A program made the position numbers and the translations under genes. This document shows positions 1-6,871 of a DNA stretch of 6,871 bases, piece by piece; within the stretch, counting starts at the first letter, position 1; each line of letters opens with the position of its first letter. The stretch covers positions 1-6,871 of the forward strand of contig JAKAUG010000017.1 of NCBI GenBank assembly GCA_021827805.1, written 5' to 3'. The stretch is from Bacillota bacterium. Lineage in GTDB: Bacteria; Bacillota; Sulfobacillia; RBS10-35; JAJYVN01. The notes under the pieces are model-generated. The model ran no database searches. It saw only the letters and a program-made list of their open reading frames with translations, and had not been told where the DNA came from.

Positions 1-1115
<1,115 letters not shown>

Positions 1116-1156
1116 GCTTGCCCTCCTTCACTTCGGGTCCGGCACCGTGGGTCCGC

Positions 1157-1447
1157 CTACTCCACGATGGCCAGAATGTCGCGCTCGCTGAGGATGAGAA
1201 CCTCCTCACCCTCCAGCTTCACCTCGGTACCGGCGTACTTGGAGAAAATGATCGTGTCGCCCTCGTTCACGTCCAGGGGGCGGCGCTCCTTGCTGTTCTC
1301 CACAAAGGCGCCCTTGCCCACCGCCAGTACCTTGCCCTGCTGGGGCTTTTCTTTGGCAGTCTCCGGGAGGACAATGCCGGACTTCGTCCGCTGTTCCTCT
1401 TCCAAGGCCTTCACCACAATGCGGTCGCCCAACGGTCGGATCTTCAG
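1157..1447 (-). CDS. groES: Co-chaperonin GroES (Hsp10), probable CTG start; in-frame TTG at 1483 is the alternative
   Basis: Heptameric lid of the GroEL chamber. From the CTG at 1447 the protein is 96 residues, the usual family length, and begins exactly at the family N-terminus (M)[12 protein letters not shown]. The mobile loop that docks on GroEL spans about residues 16-33 and contains SGIVLP. Later conserved parts include GKVLAVGKG (38-46) and the C-terminal segment around [13 protein letters not shown] is a rare start, but AAGGAGG lies eight bases upstream and the codon sits where the family Met belongs. An in-frame TTG at 1483 also has AAGGAGGG eight bases upstream and would add 12 residues, giving 108; automated callers would likely prefer it. 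A GTG at 1525 lies inside the CIRCE operator and lacks a good ribosome binding site. First gene of the groES-groEL operon. Function is certain; the exact start is not. Confidence 0.95.
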   Translation of the reverse strand: MKIRPLGDRIVVKALEEEQRTKSGIVLPETAKEKPQQGKVLAVGKGAFVENSKERRPLDVNEGDTIIFSKYAGTEVKLEGEEVLILSERDILAIVE

Positions 1448-1454
1448 GTGGATC

Positions 1455-1462
1455 TCCTCCTT
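1455..1462 (-). promoter_or_regulatory. Ribosome binding site for the CTG start of groES
   Basis: The minus strand reads AAGGAGGA, with eight bases between AAGGAGG and CTG at 1447. This is a near-perfect anti-Shine-Dalgarno match at ideal spacing. It is the main reason, together with family alignment, to prefer the unusual CTG start. It would also lie inside the coding sequence (Ala-Lys-Glu-Glu) if translation began at the upstream TTG. Confidence 0.65.
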
Positions 1463-1491
1463 CGCTCGCGGCGTGCTGCTCAACCTCGAGG

Positions 1492-1499
1492 CCCTCCTT
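1492..1499 (-). promoter_or_regulatory. Second ribosome binding site upstream of groES, for the TTG at 1483
   Basis: The minus strand reads AAGGAGGG, eight bases before an in-frame TTG at 1483. It is as good as the site for the CTG start, so groES has two well-placed Shine-Dalgarno sequences 37 bases apart in one frame. Initiation here would give a 108-residue GroES with 12 extra N-terminal residues rich in Ser, Arg, Lys and Glu. Confidence 0.6.
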
Positions 1500-1518
1500 C
1501 CCCAAAGGCCGGTTTCTG

Positions 1519-1545
1519 TTAGCACTCACCAGCACTGAGTGCTAA
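1519..1545 (-). promoter_or_regulatory. CIRCE operator (HrcA binding site) of groESL
   Basis: Perfect match to the CIRCE consensus: TTAGCACTC, nine spacer bases, GAGTGCTAA. CIRCE is the binding site of the heat-shock repressor HrcA, which controls groESL and dnaK operons in many bacteria. It starts about 11 bases downstream of the -10 box, so it overlaps or directly follows the expected transcription start and would be in the 5' leader, as in Bacillus groESL. hrcA itself is not in the window. Confidence 0.97.
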
Positions 1546-1555
1546 CCACAGGGTT

Positions 1556-1584
1556 ATCATAGTGAGCCGGCTGGTCGGAGTCAA
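1556..1584 (-). promoter_or_regulatory. Sigma-A-type promoter of groES-groEL
   Basis: Reading the minus strand, TTGACT (1584-1579) is followed after exactly 17 bases by TATGAT (1561-1556). Each box matches five of six consensus bases. The predicted transcription start is near 1549, immediately before CIRCE. It lies in the gap after the stop codon of mog, so groESL has its own promoter and is not dependent on the upstream molybdenum-cofactor operon. Confidence 0.88.
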
Positions 1585-1623
1585 CAGCCTGCACGCCAAA
1601 AGTCCGATCAAGAACCAAGTCTG

Positions 1624-1636
1624 CCCAGGGCCTGGG
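1624..1636 (-). terminator. Weak hairpin just after mog, possible terminator
   Basis: CCCAG-GGC-CTGGG forms a five-base-pair GC stem with a three-base loop, starting three bases after the mog stop codon at 1640-1642. On the minus strand it is followed by only a loosely T-rich stretch (TTGGTTCTT). The position between the Moco operon and the groES promoter fits a terminator, but the stem is short and there is no proper U-tract, so read-through into groESL is possible. Confidence 0.3.
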
Positions 1637-1639
1637 GGC

Positions 1640-2167
1640 TTATGCGCCAGGGTCGGGGCCCCGAGGCGCGGGGTGCCCGCCGCCGTGCAGCATGCTGACG
1701 GCGTGCGCCAGCACCGGCGCAAGGGTGGCAAGGGCATGAGCCGCCGCCCGCGGGCTGCCGGGCAGGTTCACGACGAGCGTCTGCCCCGCCATGCCCGCCA
1801 CGCCGCGCGAGAGGGCCGCGAACGGGGTTTGCCGCTGCCCCTCGCGACGGATCAGCTCCGCCAGTCCCGGCGCCAGACGCTCAAGGATGTCCAGGGTGGC
1901 CTCCGGCGTCACATCGCGGGGTCCAAGGCCCGTTCCGCCCGTGGTGAGCACAACGTCGCAGCACCCGTCGCGGACCCAGCGGGCGAGATGCGCGGAGATC
2001 TGCTCCCGCTCGTCCGGCACCAGGGCCCGCGCCACGACGGTCCAGCCCAACTCCGCCACACCCTGGGCCAACACGTCCCCGGCACCGTCATCGCGCGCCG
2101 TGCGCGTGTCGCTGCAGGTCAGGACCGCCACCCGCAGCCCCGTCAACAGGTCTCGCTGGCCGGCCAT
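1640..2167 (-). CDS. mogA: Molybdopterin adenylyltransferase, MogA/MoaB family
   Basis: Adenylates molybdopterin with ATP, making the MPT-AMP that MoeA uses for molybdate insertion; cytosolic. From the ATG at 2167 the protein has 175 residues, typical for the family. Visible motifs: LTCSDTRT (16-23), VPDE with Asp52 near the family's acidic residue, the nucleotide/MPT-binding TTGGTG (75-80), RDVTPEA with Asp85 (84-90), and NLPGSP (134-139). The RDVTPEA form resembles MogA more than Escherichia coli MoaB, but many Gram-positive genomes call such a protein MoaB. I chose ATG 2167 over the in-frame GTG at 2191 because GGGAAGG lies about nine bases upstream and the GTG lacks a good site. It overlaps the end of moaC by 25 bases, implying translational coupling. 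Last gene of the moeA-moaA-moaC-mog operon. The C-terminal tail after residue 162 is Gly/Pro-rich and unconserved. Confidence 0.93.
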   Translation of the reverse strand: MAGQRDLLTGLRVAVLTCSDTRTARDDGAGDVLAQGVAELGWTVVARALVPDEREQISAHLARWVRDGCCDVVLTTGGTGLGPRDVTPEATLDILERLAPGLAELIRREGQRQTPFAALSRGVAGMAGQTLVVNLPGSPRAAAHALATLAPVLAHAVSMLHGGGHPAPRGPDPGA

Positions 2168-2640
2168 GGCTCCTCGCCTTCCCGGACCCACGTCCCAGAG
2201 CGCCCCCCGGACTTGGCCACCAGGCGCACGGCCCCGATGCGCGCCTGCTGCCCATAGGCCTTGGTCATGTCATAGATCGTCAGGCACGAGGCGCTGACCA
2301 CCGTCAGCGCCTCCATCTCCGCGCCGGTGCGCCCAGTGCAGCGCACCTCGGCCTCGACCAGCACGCGAGGCTCCTCGAGACGGAAGCGCACCGCGACCGC
2401 CGTCAGGGCCAGGGGGTGGCAGAGGGGAATCAGGTCCGGGGTGCGCTTGGCGGCGGCGATCCCGGCCACGCGCGCCACACCCAGCACGTCGCCCTTGGCG
2501 GCGGTGCCGGTCGCGACGCGCCGGAAGGCCTCGGGGTCGAGCAGAATCTCCGCCCGCGCGACCGCCACCCGGCGGGTGACGCGCTTTTGGCCCACATCGA
2601 CCATCACGGCGCGCCCCGCGAGATCCCAGTGCTCAGCCAC
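2143..2640 (-). CDS. moaC: Cyclic pyranopterin monophosphate synthase MoaC
   Basis: Converts the MoaA product (3',8-cyclo-7,8-dihydro-GTP) to cyclic pyranopterin monophosphate, the second reaction of molybdenum-cofactor synthesis; a cytosolic enzyme. The 165 residues match the family's usual ~160. Conserved parts are MVDVGQK (13-19), KGDVLGVARVAGI (49-61), KRTPDLIPLCHPL (65-77) with His75, TGRTGAEMEALT (102-113), and TIYDMTKA (121-128), in which Asp124 and Lys127 correspond to the catalytic pair. KSGGRSG (143-149) closes the conserved core, followed by a short variable tail of about 16 residues. The GTG start at 2640 overlaps the moaA stop by eight bases, and no strong ribosome binding site is visible, so translation is probably coupled to moaA. 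No odd residues are seen at the active site. Confidence 0.97.
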   Translation of the reverse strand: MAEHWDLAGRAVMVDVGQKRVTRRVAVARAEILLDPEAFRRVATGTAAKGDVLGVARVAGIAAAKRTPDLIPLCHPLALTAVAVRFRLEEPRVLVEAEVRCTGRTGAEMEALTVVSASCLTIYDMTKAYGQQARIGAVRLVAKSGGRSGTWVREGEEPWPASETC

Positions 2641-3610
2641 CGATCGTCCACATCCTGCGCCCGGCGGTTTCGGCGAGGTATTCCTCCATGAGATGGCGCT
2701 CGGGTTTGGCCCGGATGCCCCGCTCCACGAGCCTGGTCAGCTCCGCGTCTGAGATCCCCGCGCGCAGCGGGCCGCGCAGATCCACGGCCAGCAGCGACCC
2801 CAGGCAGGGCTGCAGTTCGCCGTCCGCCGTGAGGCGGACCCGGTTGCAGCCGCTGCAGAAGTTCTCCGTCATGGCCGTGATGAATCCGAGCGTGCCAGGC
2901 GCGCCGGGGATCCGGACGTAGCGGGCGGGCCCGCCCCCCTCGACCTCGGCCGGCTCCAGCGCATGGCGCTCCGCGAGGCGCTCGCGCATCCTGGCCACCG
3001 GAAAGAGCCGCTCGCGGGCCCAGGGATGGCTCGTGCCCAGCGGCATGAGCTCGATGAAGCGCACGTGCAGCGGGCGCTCGCGCGTGAGCTCCGCAAAGTC
3101 CAGCAGTTCGTCGTCGTTGATCCCGGCGAGCACGACGCAATTCAGCTTGACGGGCCCAAGGCCCGCCGCCAGGGCGGCCTCGATGCCCGCCCACACGGCA
3201 TGGAGATCACCAAAATGCGTGAGCTCGTGGAAACGGTCCGCACGCAGGCTGTCGAGGCTGATGTTCACGCGTCGCAGCCCGGCCTCGCGCAGGGCGGGCG
3301 CCATGGGGGCCAGGAGCATCCCGTTGGTGCTCAGAGCCACATCCTCGACGCCCGGAAGCGCTGCCACGCGGCGGACGAAGTCCACCAGGCCCGGACGGGT
3401 GGTGGGCTCCCCGCCGGTCAGGCGCACGCGTCGCACCCCCAGGCGCACCGCGGCGGCCACCACGCGCCCCAGCTCGTCCCAGCCGAGCAGGGAGGCCGGG
3501 TCGTGGAAACGCGCGCCGTCACGGGGCAGGCAGTAGAGGCAGCGCAGGTTGCAGTGATCGGTCACGGAGACCCGCAGGTAGCTGACGGCTCGTCCATACA
3601 GGTCCTGCAC
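2633..3610 (-). CDS. moaA: GTP 3',8-cyclase MoaA, radical SAM enzyme
   Basis: Catalyses the radical-SAM rearrangement of GTP that opens molybdenum-cofactor synthesis. Length is 325 residues, as expected. The N-terminal [4Fe-4S] motif is CNLRCLYC (Cys20, Cys24, Cys27), the SAM-binding motif is LTGGEP (64-69), and STNG (94-97) and NISLDSL (116-122) are further family motifs. The C-terminal cluster that holds GTP is CSGC...C (Cys252, Cys255, Cys269; CxxCx13C). The protein ends in the Gly-Gly tail (WTIGG) needed for activity in the family, so it is intact. The GTG start at 3610 lies 19 bases after the moeA stop, with AAGGGGGG close upstream. The segment after GGEP reads TTRPG where many homologues have L-[LV]-R; this looks like tolerated variation. 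Oxygen-sensitive clusters imply low-oxygen or protected synthesis, which is family knowledge only. Confidence 0.97.
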   Translation of the reverse strand: MQDLYGRAVSYLRVSVTDHCNLRCLYCLPRDGARFHDPASLLGWDELGRVVAAAVRLGVRRVRLTGGEPTTRPGLVDFVRRVAALPGVEDVALSTNGMLLAPMAPALREAGLRRVNISLDSLRADRFHELTHFGDLHAVWAGIEAALAAGLGPVKLNCVVLAGINDDELLDFAELTRERPLHVRFIELMPLGTSHPWARERLFPVARMRERLAERHALEPAEVEGGGPARYVRIPGAPGTLGFITAMTENFCSGCNRVRLTADGELQPCLGSLLAVDLRGPLRAGISDAELTRLVERGIRAKPERHLMEEYLAETAGRRMWTIGG

Positions 3611-3629
3611 CGGATTCCCCCCTTCCGGC

Positions 3630-4808
3630 CTAGCCCAGGGGCAGGGCCGCCACCGCCGTCCCAGGATCGAGGGCCATTCCCGCCCGACAGAGCACCAGGG
3701 CGTCGGCCCCAGACAGATCGCCGATCAGGGCGGAGGGGCCGGGCAGGGGCCAGGCCCGTCCCTCCCGCACGCGCACCCGCACGTAAAGGTCCCGATCCGC
3801 GGGGGCCCGTACCGGCGCGGCGAGGGTGACGTGCCAGCACGGGTCCTCGCCGATCTCCGTCTCTCCCGCGAAGCGGCGCACTGCGGGCCGCACCAGGAGC
3901 TCGTAGACGACCAGGGCCGAGACCGCGTGCCCCGGCAGGGCCACCGCCCAGCGCCCGCCCGCGGTGAAAGCCGCGGTGGGACGCCCCGGACGCAGCGCCA
4001 GACCCCAGAAGAGCGGCTCGACCCCGTAGACCTCCCTGAGCACGGCTGGCACGAGGTCCCGCTCGCCCACCGAGCTGCCGCCCGTACAGATCAGGGCGTC
4101 GGCCGCGGCGCCGCGCCCCACGGCCGCCCGCAGGGCCGGGCGCGCGTCGGCGACGATCCCGAGCGGCACGGGCACGGCCCCGTCGCGCTCAAGCGCCGCC
4201 GCCAGGGCGGGCCCGTTGCTGTCTGGGACCTGCCCGGGTCCGGCCCGCGCTCCGGCCCCGACCAGCTCGTCCCCCGTCGAGAGGATGGCGATCCGCGGGC
4301 GGCGTCGCACCCTGACGCGCACCACGCCCACGGTGGCCAGCATCGCGATGTCCGCGGGACGCAATCGCCGTCCATCTGGGAGCACCACCGCGCCAGCGCG
4401 GGCGTCGGCGCCCCGCCGCACCAGGTTCTGCCCGACGCGGACCGCACCCTGGACGCGCAGGATCCCGTCCTGAACGAGGGCATCCTCCTGCATGACCACG
4501 GCCACGGTGCCTTCCGGGAGCATACCGCCCGTGGGCACGCCGAGCGCGCCGCGGGCCGGCAGGACGGGCGCGGACACGCCCATGGCCACGTGGCCGGCCA
4601 GATGCCAGGGACCGTCGGCCGTCGCCACGGCGAAGCCATCCACCAGGGAACGATCGAAGGGCGGCAGGTCCGCGCCTGCGTGTGCCGGGCGGGCGAGGAC
4701 GCGCCCCAGGGCCCGCCCGAGCCCAACCGCCACCTCGCGCATGGTGTCCGGTGGCACCTCTGCCAGCAGCCGCTCACGGGCAACCGCGAGCGGGATCGGG
4801 CGCAGCAC
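3630..4808 (-). CDS. moeA: Molybdopterin molybdenumtransferase MoeA
   Basis: Inserts molybdate into adenylated molybdopterin, the last step of basic Moco synthesis. The 392 residues match the family (~390-410). Motifs in order: LPPFDRSLVDGFA (48-60) with Asp57, PTGG (92-95), the fold-typical STGDELV (177-183), PDSNGPAL (195-202), GGSSVGERD (243-251), RPGRP (273-277), LPGHAVSALV (291-300), and a C-terminal beta-barrel domain with GPSALIGDLSGADALV (357-372). Two deviations stand out: the usual KPGKP loop has both Lys replaced by Arg, and LPGNP reads LPGHA. The GTG start at 4808 has GGGAGG upstream at good spacing. It is first in the moeA-moaA-moaC-mog operon and divergent from the GH18 gene, with only 48 bases between the two starts. 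A second MoeA elsewhere, as some genomes have, cannot be excluded. Confidence 0.95.
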   Translation of the reverse strand: MLRPIPLAVARERLLAEVPPDTMREVAVGLGRALGRVLARPAHAGADLPPFDRSLVDGFAVATADGPWHLAGHVAMGVSAPVLPARGALGVPTGGMLPEGTVAVVMQEDALVQDGILRVQGAVRVGQNLVRRGADARAGAVVLPDGRRLRPADIAMLATVGVVRVRVRRRPRIAILSTGDELVGAGARAGPGQVPDSNGPALAAALERDGAVPVPLGIVADARPALRAAVGRGAAADALICTGGSSVGERDLVPAVLREVYGVEPLFWGLALRPGRPTAAFTAGGRWAVALPGHAVSALVVYELLVRPAVRRFAGETEIGEDPCWHVTLAAPVRAPADRDLYVRVRVREGRAWPLPGPSALIGDLSGADALVLCRAGMALDPGTAVAALPLG

Positions 4809-4832
4809 TCAAGGCCGCCTCCCTTTGCGGGC

Positions 4833-4841
4833 AGTCTATCA
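4833..4841 (-). promoter_or_regulatory. Possible extended -10 promoter of the Moco operon
   Basis: The minus strand reads TGATAGACT, which resembles an extended -10 element (TG, one base, then TAGACT matching TATAAT at four of six). It ends 24 bases before the moeA GTG at 4808, leaving room for a short leader with the GGGAGG ribosome binding site. The matching -35 position (TCCACG) is poor. This is the best candidate in the 48-base divergent gap but is tentative. I saw no convincing promoter for the plus-strand gene there; it may lie within the 5' end of moeA. No molybdate-responsive leader (moco RNA motif) could fit in this short gap. Confidence 0.3.
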
Positions 4842-4856
4842 CGGGGGTGCAGAGAC

Positions 4857-6212
4857 GTGGACGGCCGGGAGTGGCTTCGGAGCCTGGGGACCCGCATTCG
4901 CCGGGAGCTGGATCCCGAACGGCTGCGGAGACGGGGCGCGGGCGGCGCGAGGGCACTCGGGGGAGCTGCCCGGGGATGGGCGGCCACAGGAGAGCGTCGG
5001 CTGCGCGCGCTCGCCCGCCGGTGGGCCCGCCACGGGGTCGGCCAGCCTTGGGCGGGGCTGCCGCGGGGGCTGCTCCGCGCAGCCACGCTGCGGCAGGCCT
5101 TCGCCCGACTGGCCCGGCCCTTCGGCCTCCGCGGTTGGCAGCGGGGGGTCGCCGTGGCCACCACGGCCGTGGCCGCCGTCCTGGTGGTCGGCCTGTCCCT
5201 GGGGGGATACCAGGACCGCCGCCTGCTGCCGGGCAATCCGCGCCCCGAGCCCCAGATCATCGGCTTCTATCAGAACGGTTGGAGCCGTATCTTCCAGAGC
5301 TCATTCCCCAGCGTCAAGGCGCACTACCAGGTGCTGGACACCGTCCTGGCCTTCTGGTACAGCCTGGATGGCAGCGGTACGCTGCACGCCAACGCCCCCC
5401 AGCCCAGCGTCACGCAGTGGATCAAGCGGCACCACATGCGCATGGGGGTGCTGATCAACAACATCCCCGGCCCGAGCGGGAACAACGCCGGCATGCTGAC
5501 CGACCCGACCGCGCGCGGCCGCGGGGTGCAGGCCATCGCCACGATGGTCAAGCAGCAGGGCTACCAGGAGGTGAACATCGACTTCGAACTCCTGCACCCC
5601 AGCGCGCGCGCAGGGTTGACCGCGTTCATGCAGGAACTGCGCGCGGCACTGCCCAGCACGGTGACGCTTTCGGAGTCCGTGTTCCCCAGGGTGGGGGTGC
5701 CGACGTCGCTGAATGGGGCGTACGACTACACCGCCCTGGCCAAAGCGGCGGATTACCTGGTGATCATGCTGTACGACAACCACTCCAGCGGTGGCCCGGC
5801 CGGCCCAGTCTCCCCGAACCCCTGGGTCGTGGACAACATGAACTGGTTCCTGCATCAGGCTGGCATCCCGGCCTCCAGGCTCGTGCTGGCGGCCGGGGTG
5901 TACGGGTACGACTGGCCCGTGGGAAGCACCACGGCCAAGGAGATGCCGCTCACCGAGATCGACGCGCTGATGCGGGCCCAGCACGCGCAACCCATGGTGG
6001 ATCAGGCCTCTGGCAACCCTTTCTTCCGGTACACGGCCAGCGACGGGACACGCCACGTGGTCTGGTACCAGGACTCCACGACCGTGCAGCAACGCCTGCA
6101 ACTCGCTCAGAGGCTCGGGCTGCACGGGCTGGCGATCTGGGCCCTGGGGGAGGAAACCCCCGGCGTCTGGGGGGTGCTGGAGCAGACCTGGAAGGCGGCT
6201 CAGGGGGGCTGA
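4857..6212 (+). CDS. Membrane-anchored GH18 glycosidase, YaaH/SleL-like, with Arg-rich N-terminus
   Basis: Predicted glycoside hydrolase family 18 protein, related to the catalytic domain of spore N-acetylglucosaminidases (YaaH/SleL). The likely substrate is peptidoglycan or another GlcNAc polymer; this is inferred. From the GTG at 4857 (GGGGGTG upstream) it has 451 residues. Residues 1-95 form a very Arg-rich, Lys-free, probably cytosolic region with about 23 Arg and five Trp. Residues about 97-117 are a hydrophobic membrane anchor (positive-inside, so the enzyme domain is outside). The GH18 barrel starts at IIGFYQNGW (134-142). The catalytic strand is YQEVNIDFE (236-244), with Asp242 and the proton donor Glu244; the first Asp of the usual motif is Gln237. 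Further family marks are MLYD (304-307), GPVSPNPWV (316-324), VLAAGVYGYDW (343-353) and AIWALGEETPGVW (426-438). No LysM repeats are present, unlike YaaH/SleL. The catalytic assignment is strong; the N-terminus and physiological role are uncertain. Confidence 0.85.
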   Translation: MDGREWLRSLGTRIRRELDPERLRRRGAGGARALGGAARGWAATGERRLRALARRWARHGVGQPWAGLPRGLLRAATLRQAFARLARPFGLRGWQRGVAVATTAVAAVLVVGLSLGGYQDRRLLPGNPRPEPQIIGFYQNGWSRIFQSSFPSVKAHYQVLDTVLAFWYSLDGSGTLHANAPQPSVTQWIKRHHMRMGVLINNIPGPSGNNAGMLTDPTARGRGVQAIATMVKQQGYQEVNIDFELLHPSARAGLTAFMQELRAALPSTVTLSESVFPRVGVPTSLNGAYDYTALAKAADYLVIMLYDNHSSGGPAGPVSPNPWVVDNMNWFLHQAGIPASRLVLAAGVYGYDWPVGSTTAKEMPLTEIDALMRAQHAQPMVDQASGNPFFRYTASDGTRHVVWYQDSTTVQQRLQLAQRLGLHGLAIWALGEETPGVWGVLEQTWKAAQGG

Positions 6213-6214
6213 GT

Positions 6215-6229
6215 GCGGCCGTGGGCCGC
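6215..6229. terminator. Small GC hairpin between convergent genes, possible bidirectional terminator
   Basis: GCGGCC-GTG-GGCCGC is a perfect six-base-pair inverted repeat with a three-base loop. It begins three bases after the GH18 stop and ends 11 bases before the guaB stop on the other strand. The whole convergent gap is 28 bases. There is no T-tract on either side, so intrinsic termination would be inefficient; position rather than sequence suggests the role. Confidence 0.35.
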
Positions 6230-6240
6230 CCGGTCCCCGC

Positions 6241-6871
<631 letters not shown>

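Noticed and set aside
1484..1525. GTG at 1525 as the groES start
   Set aside because: It lies inside the CIRCE operator, has no good ribosome binding site and would add 26 residues not found in the family.
2963..3829. Long plus-strand open frame opposite moaA and moeA
   Set aside because: Antisense shadow of conserved genes; composition follows their codon pattern and no domain is recognisable.
3831..4856. Plus-strand frame open for over 1 kb upstream of the GH18 start, antisense to moeA
   Set aside because: The translation is low-complexity (His, Arg, Gly, Pro) without any family motif, while the opposite strand is an intact moeA. GC-rich codon use keeps stops rare in this antisense frame. 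The GTG at 4857 is a better start.
4809..4856. Riboswitch or moco RNA motif ahead of the Moco operon
   Set aside because: The divergent gap is only 48 bases, too short for a structured molybdenum-cofactor leader, and the neighbouring sequence is coding.

Overview
The window is a GC-rich bacterial chromosome segment (roughly 70% GC by eye) that is almost fully coding. The perfect CIRCE operator on groES, the strong sigma-A-type promoter, AAGGAGG ribosome binding sites and a YaaH/SleL-like glycosidase without a classical signal peptide together suggest a Gram-positive, Firmicutes-related lineage. A high-GC group of the Sulfobacillus/Thermaerobacter/Limnochorda kind is possible. This placement is an inference and only moderately supported.

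Layout, left to right. Positions 1-1115 hold the N-terminal two thirds of groEL (minus strand, cut by the left edge). groES lies at 1157-1447 or 1157-1483, depending on the start codon, and is also on the minus strand. Upstream of it are a perfect CIRCE operator (1519-1545) and a near-consensus promoter (1556-1584). Next comes a compact molybdenum-cofactor operon on the minus strand, transcribed moeA (3630-4808) > moaA (2633-3610) > moaC (2143-2640) > mog (1640-2167), with a 19-nt gap and then two overlaps. A divergent plus-strand gene (4857-6212) encodes a membrane-anchored GH18 glycosidase with an unusual Arg-rich N-terminus. It converges on the 3' part of guaB (minus strand, 6241 to the right edge).

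How the genes work together. MoaA and MoaC turn GTP into cyclic pyranopterin monophosphate. Mog adenylates molybdopterin, and MoeA inserts molybdate. The middle step (MoaD/MoaE molybdopterin synthase) and any dinucleotide-forming MobA are not in the window and must be elsewhere. GroES/GroEL form the chaperonin, probably repressed by HrcA through CIRCE. GuaB makes XMP for guanine nucleotides. No functional tie between GuaB or the glycosidase and the Moco genes can be shown beyond proximity.

Most of the window is conserved housekeeping, and I see no convincing new multi-gene system. The points most worth a second look are the tandem ribosome binding sites and non-ATG start of groES, the Arg-rich Lys-free N-terminus and altered catalytic motif of the GH18 protein, and the Lys-to-Arg changes in a conserved MoeA loop.
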